Below are positions 21,979 through 31,756 of a stretch of DNA of 64,000 bases, piece by piece (position 1 is the stretch's first letter; each line of letters begins with the position of its first letter). The position numbers and the translations under genes were made by a program. Source of the DNA: Gracilaria domingensis (taxonomy: Eukaryota > Rhodophyta > Florideophyceae > Gracilariales > Gracilariaceae); NCBI GenBank assembly GCA_022539475.1, contig VCMS01000280.1, positions 1 to 64,000 on the forward strand. Reading direction: 5' to 3'. Below the pieces are notes generated by a model. It was not told the DNA's origin. It did no database searches and was given only the letters and a program-made list of their open reading frames with translations.

Positions 21979-22420
21979 TTAATTTCCAAAGCGAACAGAC
22001 AATATTCCACTTTGCAGAACACAGACGAAGGGCGCCGCCTCTACGATGGGCAACAGCACCGTAGACGGCGGCGGCGGCGGCGACGGCTTAACCCCAGCGT
22101 GCTCCGGCGGGGTATCAGACTGTTGCTCCGCGCCGTGTGGAGCGGGGTGCGCCTCATCATCGCTCGGGCGCACGTGCAGCTCGACAACGAAGGCGTTTTC
22201 GGAAGGAAGGCGCAGCGACAGGTGCAACAAACAGTGCGCAAACCGCGAAATCTTGACGTGCAGCGACTGCGCGGCGCCGCAAGGCGTGTACTGCGACGCC
22301 GTCTCCCCGTGGCGTAGCAGCCGCAAATCGGCCAGCAGGTCTAACTGCGTGAAGGTAAGCGCTGCGTCGTGCTTGCCTATCGCAATCGTGGGGCGCAGCT
22401 CACTTGCTGCAGTGAGCTTC
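21979..22420 (-). CDS. Unrecognised minus-strand open frame
   Basis: An open frame on the minus strand reads ELRPTIAIGKHDAALTFTQL and continues through LLRHGETASQYTP, a hydrophobic stretch HCLLHLSLRLPSENAFVVEL and a Pro-rich end. The first ATG is at 22326. The mix of residues looks more protein-like than the GC-driven frames nearby, but I recognise no family, and the frame lacks an ATG upstream of the conserved-looking part. It may be a gene fragment. Confidence 0.25.
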
Positions 22421-22491
22421 TTTTTTTGAGGTGAAACAAGCTTGAGGTCACTGGGGCGTGGTAATCTTTGATTTCAAAGGCGTGAGTCGGT

Positions 22492-22528
22492 ATTTGGGTC
22501 CTGCCGCGCAGCGCGGCAGGACCCAAAT
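22492..22528. repeat. Perfect hairpin: 18-bp arms, 1-nt loop
   Basis: ATTTGGGTCCTGCCGCGC (22492-22509), a single A, then its exact reverse complement (22511-22528). Confidence 0.95.
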
Positions 22529-22688
22529 TGAAAGCGCGAGACAGTTGGCTGGAGTTTGACAAACGGGTTGCAATGCTGATATACCTCTCGGTTTGTTAGT
22601 CACTTTGTACTAATTGTCTCAAGATTATCTTTTTCAGTGTTGAGCCAAACTTCTCAAGTTTGAATATTTTCAGAGTTGTGCAATCGTT

Positions 22689-23090
22689 CTAGGAACTTTT
22701 GTCCTTTTGGCATTTCACGCACGCACCATTGGAGCATGACATTGGAGCGTGGCACGCACCTTGTGCCGTTGGCAGGGAAAGGTTGTGCCTAGGGCAAAAG
22801 CAGCCACTGCTGATGATGTTCTGCTTGGTGCCGAACGACCAGTTGCACACGGCGCAGCCGAACGGGCGCACCAGCTTGTGCACCAGCTGGTCGTGTCTTC
22901 GCAGGTGCTCGCGCTTGTTGAACGACTTTCCGCACCAGCAGTGGTGGCTCCGCTCGCGCTTCGCGCCGCCGTGGCGCGTGTTGCGCGACGCCCGCGAGCT
23001 TGCGCTGGCTGGCGGGGCGCGCGATTGCGCGCGGCGGGCTGGCGTTGGCGCTTGAGCTGGATTCGAAGGCTTACGCTCTAAGGGAAAAAC
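22689..23090 (-). pseudogene. C2H2 zinc-finger protein fragment
   Basis: The minus strand reads HHCWCGKSFNKREHLRRHDQ then LVHKLVRPFGCAVCNWSFGT. This is one C2H2-like finger, a linker related to the usual TGEKPF type (KLVRPFG), and the first half of a second finger (CAVC). The second finger lacks its two His: after GTKQN the frame runs into unrelated sequence. The first finger has one residue between its cysteines instead of two. There is no ATG upstream of the finger before a stop at about 23096. This is a fragment or an exon of a DNA-binding regulator. The missing His pair favours a broken gene. Confidence 0.6.
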
Positions 23091-23180
23091 GCTTAATTAA
23101 AAACCCCTTTTAAGGAAGTTTCGCGGACTGTATCAAAGTGCTTTGAATGAAAGCATTTTTGAAAGCGATGTTATATCGTG

Positions 23181-23340
23181 CAAACTTTCAACTGACAGCG
23201 GTGGCAGTCAATCGCCATCTCCTTGAACAGCAGCGCTGTGGCGAAAACGACGCCATCATTCACGCGACGACATGAGAAGAACGTAAATAGAGCCGCCGGT
23301 TTGTTCGTTCCTTCGTTCGTTCGCTCAACATCATCGTGAG
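23181..23340 (+). promoter_or_regulatory. Putative core promoter shared with the kinase gene
   Basis: Blocks run in the order GACAGCGGTGGCAGTCAATC, GAACAGCAGCG, CGTAAATAGAGCC (TATA-like) and a TTCGTTCGTTCG run. The same order with similar spacing occurs upstream of the kinase at about 24900-25035. Confidence 0.5.
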
Positions 23341-23382
23341 CCTCCCCTTGTCTTGGTTTTCTCTAAGCCTCTCCAGACCACA

Positions 23383-23844
23383 ATGTGCCTTTTCAGATCT
23401 GTTCGAAGACCTGACCCCATCACGCGCATCATTGCGAAGAAGCCGATGAAAGTATTCGACTGCGGAGACCCGAAGTGTAAGTATTCCGAAGCAGCTAATC
23501 GTTCCGCGTCGAAGGCTAAAGGGACTAGAAGAAGCTCTAAGCTTAACTATTCCCGACTGAACGAATTGTCTAAGTCAGATGCGCCACCTGTCATCACGAA
23601 GGATAAGGAAGAGAAGGGAGGACAAGCGTTGGGAATGTTCACAGACCCGTTCTTTGGACCTAGCATGGATGGAAGCAGCAGCATGGATGGAAGCAGCAGC
23701 AAGGGTGCGAGCAGCAGCAAGGGTGCGAGCAGCAGCAAGGGTGCGAGCAGCAGCAAGGGTGCGAGCAGCAGCAAGGGTGCGAGCAGCAGCAAGGGTGCGA
23801 GCAGCAGCAAGGGTGCGAGCAGCAGCAAGAGTGACAAGAACTAG
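23383..23844 (+). CDS. Small basic protein with a (SSSKGA)n C terminus
   Basis: The start chosen is ATG 23383 (context ACCACAATGTG), just downstream of the promoter-like block. This gives 153 residues. Residues 1-90 are basic with two Cys near 28 and 33 (FDCGDPKCKYSEA), Ser/Lys/Arg-rich and without a known domain. The C terminus is a perfect hexapeptide repeat, KGASSS, about seven copies, preceded by two MDGSSS units. A frame starting 10 codons upstream is possible. The function is unknown. The repeat length is a multiple of three, so copy number can change without breaking the frame. Confidence 0.6.
   Translation: MCLFRSVRRPDPITRIIAKKPMKVFDCGDPKCKYSEAANRSASKAKGTRRSSKLNYSRLNELSKSDAPPVITKDKEEKGGQALGMFTDPFFGPSMDGSSSMDGSSSKGASSSKGASSSKGASSSKGASSSKGASSSKGASSSKGASSSKSDKN
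23665..23832 (+). repeat. 18-bp coding minisatellite
   Basis: Tandem AGCAGCAGCAAGGGTGCG units, about seven exact copies, after two AGCAGCAGCATGGATGGA units. The exactness suggests recent expansion or assembly-sensitive sequence. Confidence 0.9.
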
Positions 23845-23926
23845 GATCCTTAATCTCGGACGCGAAAGAGGGATGATGGTTAGAGGGTTTGCAATTTGAT
23901 TGATTTCGTTCCCCGGCAGCCCCAAT

Positions 23927-24624
23927 CTAGACTCGAGGGCGAAACCATCCTTCCTCCACACGCCGGTTCTTGTTCACAAACAAGGCCCCCAGTCTCGTAG
24001 CTCGTCCAATCATTTCCAAATGCTCCTTTCGTAAACTCGACTGCGGAGCATCATCGCTGCATACTTCTTTCCCATGACCCACGTCCTCTTCCACATCAAG
24101 GATTCCACTTTCCACAAATCGCTTCACAATCCACTGCGGTTGTGATAGTAGCCAAAGCACCTCCTCTCCATATCCTGCGTTTCGTAGTAATCTGCAAAGG
24201 TTGATGTGTATGTACCCATCATCTTTCTCATTCCACCACTCGTGACAATACTCTTGTCTCATAGAATCGTTCTTGTTAGCATTCATTATACCATTCCAAA
24301 AGCCTCGGCAAGAGAGCTTATAGTGCGGCAAGACACGTCGTCAATGATCGAAAGAAGACCACCAATGTGGCGATCGATGATATTACCGTTGTACACGACA
24401 ACGTTTGTGCGGTGTCGATCTGGAAGCCTGCTTGTAACTACAGGCAACACGCGGACTTCCGCAGATTCCTGGGACACGGCCGTCCAGAGAGAGACGTCCT
24501 CTTTGTCGCAGCAACTGGAAATGAGGTTTTGAACCGATTCCTGTATTTGTCCCGCCGATCGCGAGAAACATCGAGCAAACGTTGTCGCGTAGGGCTGAAG
24601 AATGTGGCCCATGTGGACGGACAT
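23927..24624 (-). pseudogene. Possible STAND (NB-ARC/APAF1-like) ATPase linker fragment
   Basis: The minus frame 24331-23927 reads MRQEYCHEWWNEKDDGYIHI, then NLCRLLRNAGYGEEVLWLL and PQWIVKRFVESGILDVEED. This resembles the helical linker that follows the NB-ARC domain in WD40-type STAND ATPases (HL..AGR..EL..LL..P.WL..K). An overlapping upstream frame (24624-24286), two bases out of phase, may hold another part of the same gene. No P-loop or WD repeats are visible, so it is a fragment. Family assignment is tentative. Confidence 0.4.
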
Positions 24625-24738
24625 CGCAGATAATTAGAATCGGGCCACAATCCCGGAGTGAGCCGAACGACTGGGGTCAATCAACGATATGATATCGTCG
24701 AAAACGGAGCGGAAAGCATATAAGGTTATCGTCCGCAC

Positions 24739-24772
24739 GATCACGCGCGTATGATGCGGCGCACGCGTGATC
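24739..24772. repeat. Short inverted repeat, 9-bp arms
   Basis: GATCACGCG (24739-24747) and CGCGTGATC (24764-24772) flank a 16-nt loop. It lies in the gap before the kinase promoter block. Confidence 0.6.
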
Positions 24773-24894
24773 ATCATCATGAACAAATGAAATCAGAGAA
24801 CTTTTCTTCGTTTTAATCTTCGTGTTTATCCATACACGTCTCTCACCCATCCTTCAGAGTACCAGAATCTCGTCCAAGCTAGAACGAACGATTT

Positions 24895-25040
24895 TGCAGC
24901 AGACAGCAGTGGCTGTCAACCGCCGCTGCTTAGGAACAGCAGCGGCCAACGCGGCGCTTGCACTGTAGGTACAAAGGTAGCCGACTTCCCAAAATGCGTA
25001 AATAATGCCACTCGTTCGTTCGTTCGACCATTTCCACTCG
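24895..25040 (+). promoter_or_regulatory. Putative kinase promoter
   Basis: GACAGCAGTGGCTGTCAACC, GGAACAGCAGCGG, GCGTAAATAATGCC and TCGTTCGTTCGTTCG occur in the same order as in the block at 23181-23340. The coding start of the kinase is about 140 bp further on. Confidence 0.5.
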
Positions 25041-25181
25041 TGTATGCACATCGTTGACGGCGACCTCCTCCCACGTCAAACAAACTTGTCGAGCTCTCTT
25101 CACGCCTTCATTGATAACCCAGTTCACGTTCAGCTTCAGGTGCGCCGTTTGTTTCCGTTCAGTACTAAACTTCAAGTTGTG

Positions 25182-25931
25182 ATGGAGATACTGGAAAGGG
25201 GTGAAGTGTTGACTGATGATGAGAATCCAGTATTTTCGCATTCAATCGTTGTGTATCGAGACTCTGGGACTTTGATGATTGGGAAAACAAAATCTCATGT
25301 ACTTGGAAACGTTCAGATTGATTTCTCCGCGATGCAGAGTAGTAGAATATGTCTGCAAGATATATATCCGTCACACACTGAAAAGTTCACAGAATTCATA
25401 GGACATGAAGACAAAGAGATATTTACCAAACAACCATCACTTCTGGATTACACCCCTGATATTGGAGATTACTATAATAAATCATTAATATTGCGTGAAG
25501 CTGAGGTTGGGGAACTTCTAAAGAGAAACCCACATCCGAACGTTGCCAGATACATGGGTTGCAAGGTTGACGATGATAGAATTATAGGGCTGTGTTGGCA
25601 GAACTATAGGTTCTCTTTGCGAGATAAGCTCGAGCAACTCAGTTCTTTTTCGGAAGTCAAACTATGGATGACTGGGATTGTTAAAGGGATCGGCCATATT
25701 CATTCCCTTGGATACTGCCACAACGACATTAATCCGAGCAATATACGTTTCGCAGATGACGGTACACCAGTAATTATTGACTTTGACTCCTGCCAACGTA
25801 CTGGAAAACCTTTGGAACTCAAAGGGGGTACAATTGGTTGGTATGATGAGAATGCTAGCTTGTCCTTGCCGGAGAATGATTATTTTGGTATACAGGCATT
25901 GGAGGAATTCCTTGTGTCGCACATAGACTAA
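25182..25931 (+). CDS. Protein kinase-like protein (249 aa)
   Basis: The frame is open from 25005, but ATG 25182 is preferred because the upstream part overlaps the promoter-like block. Kinase features: an N-lobe region with AEVGELLKRNPHPNVARYMG (alpha-C Glu and strand 4), the catalytic loop HNDINPSN at residues 180-187 (Asp and Asn both present), the metal-binding DFDS at 200-203 (DFD instead of DFG), a short activation segment ending GGTIGWYDE, and an F-helix-like NDYFGIQALEEFL. The N-lobe glycine loop is weak, and the C-lobe ends soon after the F helix, so the protein is shorter than a canonical kinase. HNDINPSN-type small kinases are common as expanded families in some fungi and protists. 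The substrate is unknown. Confidence 0.8.
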   Translation: MEILERGEVLTDDENPVFSHSIVVYRDSGTLMIGKTKSHVLGNVQIDFSAMQSSRICLQDIYPSHTEKFTEFIGHEDKEIFTKQPSLLDYTPDIGDYYNKSLILREAEVGELLKRNPHPNVARYMGCKVDDDRIIGLCWQNYRFSLRDKLEQLSSFSEVKLWMTGIVKGIGHIHSLGYCHNDINPSNIRFADDGTPVIIDFDSCQRTGKPLELKGGTIGWYDENASLSLPENDYFGIQALEEFLVSHID

Positions 25932-26019
25932 CGAACGAACACAGTTTGTCGGAAGGTTCTCTGGTGGTTTTAGGGTTGTAAGTGTCTTATTGGCGTTATT
26001 TAGTCACAAATACATGTAT

Positions 26020-26163
26020 CTAAGGTGTGAACTCAAAGAATGGCTTTTCATCAGCATAAACAACCTGGAACTGTTCTCCATGGCCATCAAGAGTTCGCAC
26101 TGCCGTTCTTCCTGCGAACCCCTCGCCAACACCCAGTACAATTGGTTTCATCGGCGTCGGCAT
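26020..26163 (-). pseudogene. N-terminal fragment of an FAD-dependent NADH/AIF-type oxidoreductase
   Basis: From ATG 26163-26161 the minus strand reads MPTPMKPIVLGVGEGFAGRT then AVRTLDGHGEQFQVVYADEK and FFEFTP before TAG at 26020-26022. This matches the first beta-alpha-beta dinucleotide fold of type II NADH dehydrogenases and AIFM2-like proteins (VVGGGFAGL..A..L...V.L.D....FEYTP). The second Gly of the GxGxxG motif is altered by an inserted Val-Gly-Glu order. Only 47 residues remain, so it is a truncated copy or a first exon. It converges on the kinase gene. Confidence 0.55.
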
Positions 26164-26646
26164 GCGGGCAAGGAGTCGTCCGGAAACCAAACTGTGGCAA
26201 CACGCGACATGCAGTCTTCGATAGCAAGCAGATTCACTCTCACATTTGTACAGAAGTCTCGCTGGAGAAACTGTTCCACAACCTCCAGTAGGGGCCTTTG
26301 ATTATAGTTGACACCCGTGGAAGGGATTGTAGCATCTCGTCAGGTGACAGATACTCATCGTGATTTCTGAATAACGTGTTTGCAGCCTTCTCGCTGCTCG
26401 TACTACCCACATACCGCGGCCCACAGACAACAGCTTTGAACCGAAAAGAACGCTCAACATTTTCTTCCAGTACCATTGACCAACGAAAACATGAATGAAG
26501 CTAGTAAATCTGTTCAGTAGTCGTCGATTTTCTTCGGTAAAACGTTCTTACGTATCAGAGGACAGAAAGTTAACCTCATACTCCTAGTGACTCTTGTCTC
26601 TTCATCTTTTTTTCGTTTCTACGCAGTCTTCATGGTTTCCAGTAAT

Positions 26647-27390
26647 CTATTGGCTTCCACCGTCATCGGCTGGGATCAACCCTCTGATCGGTTGATCGGT
26701 TTCACATAGCTCATGGATCTCTATCGCTTCTTTATCCAGTACTCTACACACATGCCGAAGCTTAGATTCCAGAACAGTGCATCGCCTCGTCAGCGCGCGT
26801 ACTTGATCAGAAGACCTCCGCAGTTGAGACCGTAAAGTCGAGATTTCCGCCACATGAGAATCGTACCCTTTCTGTATAGATACCTCCAGTGTGCGCAGCA
26901 TGTTGAGCATGTGACGCTTGCTTTGCGCGGGCTGGCTTTCAATGTGCTTCTCTGGGCTCTCAGACGCTAGCTTTTGTTGGGGAGAAGCTACATCATCAGT
27001 TGGCACACTTAACTTCCCATTCCTCTCAAAGACCGCAAAACCTTCAGGCGTCGTTAATTGGAGAACGGGTGTATTGAAGAGCAATGGAGAGTTTGGAATT
27101 TGCAATGAAGCATTCCTGCACACCTCCGGTGAACCACTCTGCAACAGAGAAAGCAAGGGTTTGTTCAAGTCCTTCTTTCCATTTGTCATCTCGAATCCTG
27201 TGATCCCATACTCGTCGGAGCCTGTGAAGTAACGAAAGGACGCCCTCGTCCCGGACTTGTAGATCTTGAGAGTCCTGTGCATGTAAAGTATTTCACAGTT
27301 CTCGCATAACAATTCATTGACGGGCTTGATCCTGTTTAACTTCTTCTCAACTCCAAGAGAGCCGCAAATCGTGCATTTATCTTGATCCAT
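26647..27390 (-). CDS. Cys4 zinc-finger and coiled-coil protein (247 aa)
   Basis: ATG 27390-27388 opens a complete frame. Residues 6-32 contain C-x2-C-x19-C-x2-C (CTIC to CENC), close to the GATA-type Cys4 finger (C-x2-C-x17-18-C-x2-C) but longer and without the usual NACGL signature. Residues 33-60 are basic and aromatic. The middle (about 65-150) is Pro/Ser-rich. Residues about 160-225 form a predicted coiled coil (MLRTLEVSIQKGYDSHVAEI, LRSQLRRSSDQVRALTRR). A nuclear DNA- or RNA-binding dimer is a fair guess, but no family is proven. The frame looks intact, with composition unlike the flanking non-coding DNA. Confidence 0.65.
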   Translation of the reverse strand: MDQDKCTICGSLGVEKKLNRIKPVNELLCENCEILYMHRTLKIYKSGTRASFRYFTGSDEYGITGFEMTNGKKDLNKPLLSLLQSGSPEVCRNASLQIPNSPLLFNTPVLQLTTPEGFAVFERNGKLSVPTDDVASPQQKLASESPEKHIESQPAQSKRHMLNMLRTLEVSIQKGYDSHVAEISTLRSQLRRSSDQVRALTRRCTVLESKLRHVCRVLDKEAIEIHELCETDQPIRGLIPADDGGSQ

Positions 27391-28599
27391 TTAGCTCCTC
27401 CACAAATCGGCGAACTCCTTGACAAGAACGTGTTGAATCGCCTGCTGAAGGTCTGTTGTACTTTGTAAGATCAGCACCAACCTATAAGCAACACAAGTTA
27501 CTGATTTGCGTGCAGGCTTGCAGAAATTTATAAGGTTAAGATTCGATAGCTATGTAAACGAAACGCAAAGGTCTCTGATCAAAGCGCTACCCTTGGGATC
27601 TTCGCATCTGCTCACATATACGCTTCTCCTGACCAACTACGAACTTGTCATCAGACGAACCCTTGAGTGTTTCATGCGACTGCTCCAACGATCTCAATAT
27701 AACTCAATTTCCTACAGCTTTTCGTTTTGTTACCGTTCTGAAAGCCAAGCTGTTCACATGCGTCGGCAAAACTTAATGGATGAGCCGGCTCTGAGAACTA
27801 TCCGTTAAGGGTGCGACCTTGAAGTTTGGGAGACGTCTTTTGCAGTTCCGGTTCGTCGTCGTATGCAACAGGCTCGTGATCATCTCGAGGTCAGTTCTTG
27901 TGGCGAAAAAAGAACGATGAAAGGAACAACAAGTAACTCCACCAGACTAAGCATATGGACCCTATTGTCGCGCTGTTGGGTCTTCAAAAGAGAGCAATAT
28001 CTTTAGGGATACCTCTCCTTGCACGTCGGAATCAGGCGTGTCAGGTTATGATAAAGAAGAAGAATGAGATAATATCTCTGTCGCGCCTTTTGGAAGTAGC
28101 TCTATTTATTGGTAGACCAATGCTCGTGAAGGCGACATGCTACCTTGACATTTGTTCAGTGTAGGCTGCTACTGTACATCAGGTACCGTTGGTACTCCAG
28201 GCCGACCAAAATCCATCTTTATTGTGATGACCAACGTAACTAGTACCAAAAGTACTACGAGCCCCGGTTCATCCCAGGCCACTTGAGTTCATTGCTGACA
28301 CAGCGTGTGGATTCCCAACTGCTTTCGCCCTGTCCCCCAACATCATGTTGATGGAGAAGCCGGTGAAAGCACACAGCAGTAGAAGTAACTTGACAGCACA
28401 GGGACAAGCAGACTATTGGTCAATTGGAAGACAAGTGTCTCCACCGAGCGAGGAAGTCTTTCCCGCCAGTTCTCAATTGTGATCATGTAATGCTAGATTA
28501 GAAACTGATGCGGATCAACTTGGATCACATAAATTTATAGTAACGAAAGACGGACACACACAATCTGAGAAGATACAAAGCACGCTGTCTCCGAGTATC
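27391..28599. other. No recognised gene
   Basis: Two plus-strand frames (27506-27808 and 27958-28164) contain ordinary-looking hydrophobic stretches but no motif. They may be parts of a decayed gene. Confidence 0.3.
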
Positions 28600-29763
28600 T
28601 CATCGGGAGGAGAGTGTTCCAAGGCAGAAGTCTAGACCGTGTCGTTCTAGCACAGAATTCCCCGCGTTCGAATGGACATGGACATCAGCTTGTGATGTCA
28701 GTTGCCTTGCAGGGAGTGAAAAGATTTTGTGACGGGTGAGCAGCGCTTCCGGTGGGGTTTTCTCCTGAACGGCGATTATTTCCTTGAGAGTTAAGGAAGT
28801 GGCGGGGGCAGCAGATGAAGACTTCGGCTGCGATGGTTGCGCAAGCTTGGATGGAGGCGGACTCGAGGTCTTCCGAGAAGCTGCAATGGGTTCAGGGTCT
28901 GAAGAGACAAGATTAATAACCGTCAGCGCAGGAAGCTTGGGGGAGGTCGACGCACGACTGGTAGCTGGGGAAGAACGTTTGGGAGGGGAAAGAGTGATAT
29001 TGGAAGGCTCTGAAGCACGAGACTTGTCAACAAACGGGGCGGATTTAGTTGCGGCCGGAGGGGTTCCAGAAGGTTTTCGTTTCAAAGACGAGGCACGATT
29101 TGTAGCGAACGATGACGAGTCCGGCCTTTTGGTGGGAGCGGTGGTGCGTGGCGGAGCGCTGTGTGAGGAAGCCGAGGGGTCAAACGATAGAGGTGGGCCT
29201 TCGGTGACCTCGGAAATATGTAGGATGACAGAGCCGGAGGAGGGGGGCTCGGAACCAGCTTCGAAGAGTTGAGAGGTTGCGGAAGATTGGACGGCTTCTG
29301 CTTTGCGCACCTTGAAGAAGGCAGCTGGAGAGCTATCCTTGGGAGAGATGGGCGAGCGACCCGAGAGAAAAGCTGTCGCACGCGGGGCGGCTGTGGTAGG
29401 AGAGTTTGAAATTTGCAGGTGAGGGACGGTTGGCGTTGCTGAAGCTTTTGTTACTAGTGATGGCGGAGACCGTGAGACTTGGGGATTGGTACGGCTCGTC
29501 TTCGGGGGCGGATGGTCTTCGTCTTCTTCAGCCTCGCTCTCGAAAGAAAGCGCCGAGCTGGAACGACGAATAGGTGAGCGAGGCCGCTTCTGGGCGGGGG
29601 TGACAGCGGGCTCGTTTTCGTCGGCGTCGGAGTCAGATTCCGGATCGGCGGGCAACGGCTGCTCTATAAAATCGTCGACGGTGATGGAACGGTCTCGAGC
29701 GGGAGCAGCTAGCGATGCGTGTTGGTCGGCGGAGATTTGCTTGGTGCCGAAGGCCGTAGACAT
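28600..29763 (-). CDS. Ser/Pro-rich low-complexity protein (387 aa)
   Basis: The first true ATG in the frame is 29763-29761, although the frame is open further upstream. The product is Ser/Pro/Ala-rich with many SP and TP sites. It has an acidic stretch near residue 45-55 (ADPESDSDADENE), a second near 85 (FESEAEEDEDH), and a basic KRPRSPIRRSSS segment that could serve as a nuclear localisation signal. A more ordered short block near the C terminus reads TLKEIIAVQEKTPPEALLTR. No catalytic domain was recognised. It is most consistent with a disordered nuclear protein. The length of the frame with sensible codon use supports a real gene. Function unknown. Confidence 0.6.
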   Translation of the reverse strand: MSTAFGTKQISADQHASLAAPARDRSITVDDFIEQPLPADPESDSDADENEPAVTPAQKRPRSPIRRSSSALSFESEAEEDEDHPPPKTSRTNPQVSRSPPSLVTKASATPTVPHLQISNSPTTAAPRATAFLSGRSPISPKDSSPAAFFKVRKAEAVQSSATSQLFEAGSEPPSSGSVILHISEVTEGPPLSFDPSASSHSAPPRTTAPTKRPDSSSFATNRASSLKRKPSGTPPAATKSAPFVDKSRASEPSNITLSPPKRSSPATSRASTSPKLPALTVINLVSSDPEPIAASRKTSSPPPSKLAQPSQPKSSSAAPATSLTLKEIIAVQEKTPPEALLTRHKIFSLPARQLTSQADVHVHSNAGNSVLERHGLDFCLGTLSSR

Positions 29764-30249
29764 GGGGGCGACGTAGGAGGTGCGATGAGCGAACTTGCAG
29801 AACGCCGACCGCAACCAGCTTGTCGCCTTATCGAGTGGGCGCTTTATGGTCCGGCGTGGACGTAAACGAGGTGGATTTTGGGGGGCGGTGGAGAGGCGCG
29901 AGGCGATGAAGGCGGGCGTCAAGCAGGGGAGGGCGCGATAGCGGAGGCGGTAGTCTCAAAGGGGGCGTGAGCTGGGACGTTGGGAAGCGATGCGTGTCGG
30001 GAAGACGCGAAGCCACGCGTTGTTGACGGCTGCATCACCGCTTCCCAATTTGCTGGACAAATCTGCGACGGCTCTGTAAGCCGGGTTCGTGTAAGCGCGC
30101 GCGCGTGATGCAGATTATCGCGTCGGTTCGATTGTGCAATGCGCGGCTACGGATGTCTGAGCACTGCTCAGTGAGCAGCTTCAAACGCGGCGAGACGGCG
30201 AGTCCGACGAAGAAGTCCTTCGACGCGGCGTCAAGTGCGCGGTTTCCAA

Positions 30250-30465
30250 ATGCTTCCTGTGAGCAGCTTTGTGCGGTCGGCGCGCGTCTTGAGGCCGGGC
30301 GTTCGCTCGGTCTTCTCGATCACGCCGCGGCTGAACGAGGGCGAGAGGAAGCCCACCGAGCCTTCTACTGCTGAGACTCCGCTCAAAACCAATACTGAGC
30401 ACCGTACGTTTCTCTGCCGAATTGCTCTTGCCATGGCGCGATGTACATCAATTCTATTGTGCTAA
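30250..30465 (+). CDS. Short open frame with a mitochondrial-presequence-like start
   Basis: ATG 30250 gives 71 codons beginning [20 protein letters not shown], an amphipathic Arg-rich and acid-free start typical of mitochondrial presequences. It ends without a recognisable mature domain. It could be an unspliced first exon, or the 5' end of a broken gene lying just upstream of the NDUFS8 copy. Weak evidence. Confidence 0.25.
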   Translation: MLPVSSFVRSARVLRPGVRSVFSITPRLNEGERKPTEPSTAETPLKTNTEHRTFLCRIALAMARCTSILLC

Positions 30466-30474
30466 CCTCTCACC

Positions 30475-31004
30475 ATGCTTCGCGCTGCAATTCGTCTCCC
30501 TGCTTGATTCGACGTGCCACATTCGTCACTCGTACGGCGGAGGCTTTGTTCCTCACGGAAATGTTCCGGGGGCTTGCTTTAACGTTGCAGTACTTCTTCC
30601 AACCAAAGGTTACGTTGAACTACCCCATGGAGAAAGGTCCTCTCTCACCACGCTTTCGCGGCGAACATGCATTGCGACGCTATCCGTCTGGCGAAGAACG
30701 CTGCATTGCCTGCAAACTGTGTGAGGCTGTATGCCCAGCGCAGGCTATCACCATTGAAGCTGAGCCACGCCCTGACGGATCGAGGCGTACAACGAGATAT
30801 GACATCGACATGACCAAGTGCATTTTCTGAGGCGCTTGTCAGGAAGCTTGTCCTGTTGATGCCATTGTGGAGGGCCCCAATTACGAGTATGCAACAGAGA
30901 CACATGAGGAGCTACTGTATAACAAGGAAAAGTTGTTGGCCAATGGCGATAGATGGGAGTCTGAAATTGCAAAGAACCTTGCCAACGAGAGTATGTACCG
31001 CTAA
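30475..31004 (+). pseudogene. NDUFS8: NDUFS8 (complex I 23-kDa TYKY subunit) copy with a frameshift and TGA
   Basis: TYKY carries two [4Fe-4S] clusters in the peripheral arm of mitochondrial complex I. The copy opens [10 protein letters not shown] (presequence-like, ATG 30475). One base is missing near 30505, and then it reads through [20 protein letters not shown] and [20 protein letters not shown] (first cluster, CxxCxxCxxxCP). The second cluster motif reads CIF[12 protein letters not shown]: TGA at 30828-30830 replaces its second cysteine. The tail [20 protein letters not shown] to ANESMYR and TAA 31002-31004 is fully conserved. An alternative ATG at 30441 avoids the frameshift, but its leader is poor. 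No SECIS-like element is obvious downstream, so a nonsense mutation is favoured over selenocysteine. Confidence 0.9.
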
Positions 31005-31756
31005 CACCGCTGCGCCTTAGCTTTTGCATGTTCGTGTAGTTCTAGTGTGCGGCGTCTACATAAGCTTTTCTGCGCCATTGCATGGCTTTTTGTCAGATAG
31101 AAGGTTTCAGCCACATTGACTTGATTGCGACGTAAAGCAGCTCCCAAGCCCACGGAAAGATGCTACTGCATTCATCTGTTTGTTGCAGCCTTGGGAACGA
31201 ATACAAGGCGAGTTCAAAGCGCAGCTTGATGATCTTGTTTCTCTTGCGTAAACCGAGAATGGGTATGGTTTTGTATTTGCGACATAAATGTCTTGCTTTC
31301 ACGGGTACATACCATGGTAGACTAGTTCTTTTACATGGTACGGGCTCTACTCTGTGGAACGTTTCAGCGGAATAAACACTCTCTCACGAGGAAGACCATC
31401 TCTCATGACGGCTACTTTCGGGTCATCTTGGTAAGCTCGAAAGAAGCTGGTCCCATACCGAGGCGCAATCACGTATCCGACTCGTCTCCCGAACGGAAGT
31501 GATGCACACCACGTGAACGGAGATTGTAGGTGTCATCGTTAGAAAAAGATCCAAGGACATTTACGGCGCGAAACGACATAGCTTGCGACCTACGAACTCA
31601 AAGAGCATACTTTTCTGCAGAAAGAGAATTTCTGTTCACATTCAAATTTATAAGGGTCGATTGTGCTTCGCATTGTCGTCGACATGGGGGAACGTATCTT
31701 GAGGGCCCTCCTACTCTTCGCAAGTTGCTGATCTGCAGAGATGTTTCAGAACTGCC
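31005..31756. other. No recognised gene
   Basis: Short frames only. 31160-31375 (+) and 31530-31916 (+) have no motif. The region serves as the leader of the next gene. Confidence 0.35.

Noticed and set aside
22882-22891. ACCAGCTGGT as part of the gypsy motif system
   Set aside because: A single isolated copy inside a zinc-finger fragment, expected occasionally by chance.
30060-30140. tRNA-like GGTTCGATT near 30130
   Set aside because: No acceptor or anticodon stem could be built around it. No tRNA or rRNA gene was found in the window.
30828-30830. NDUFS8 TGA as selenocysteine
   Set aside because: No SECIS-like element was visible downstream and a 1-base frameshift lies near the start; kept only as a finding to test.
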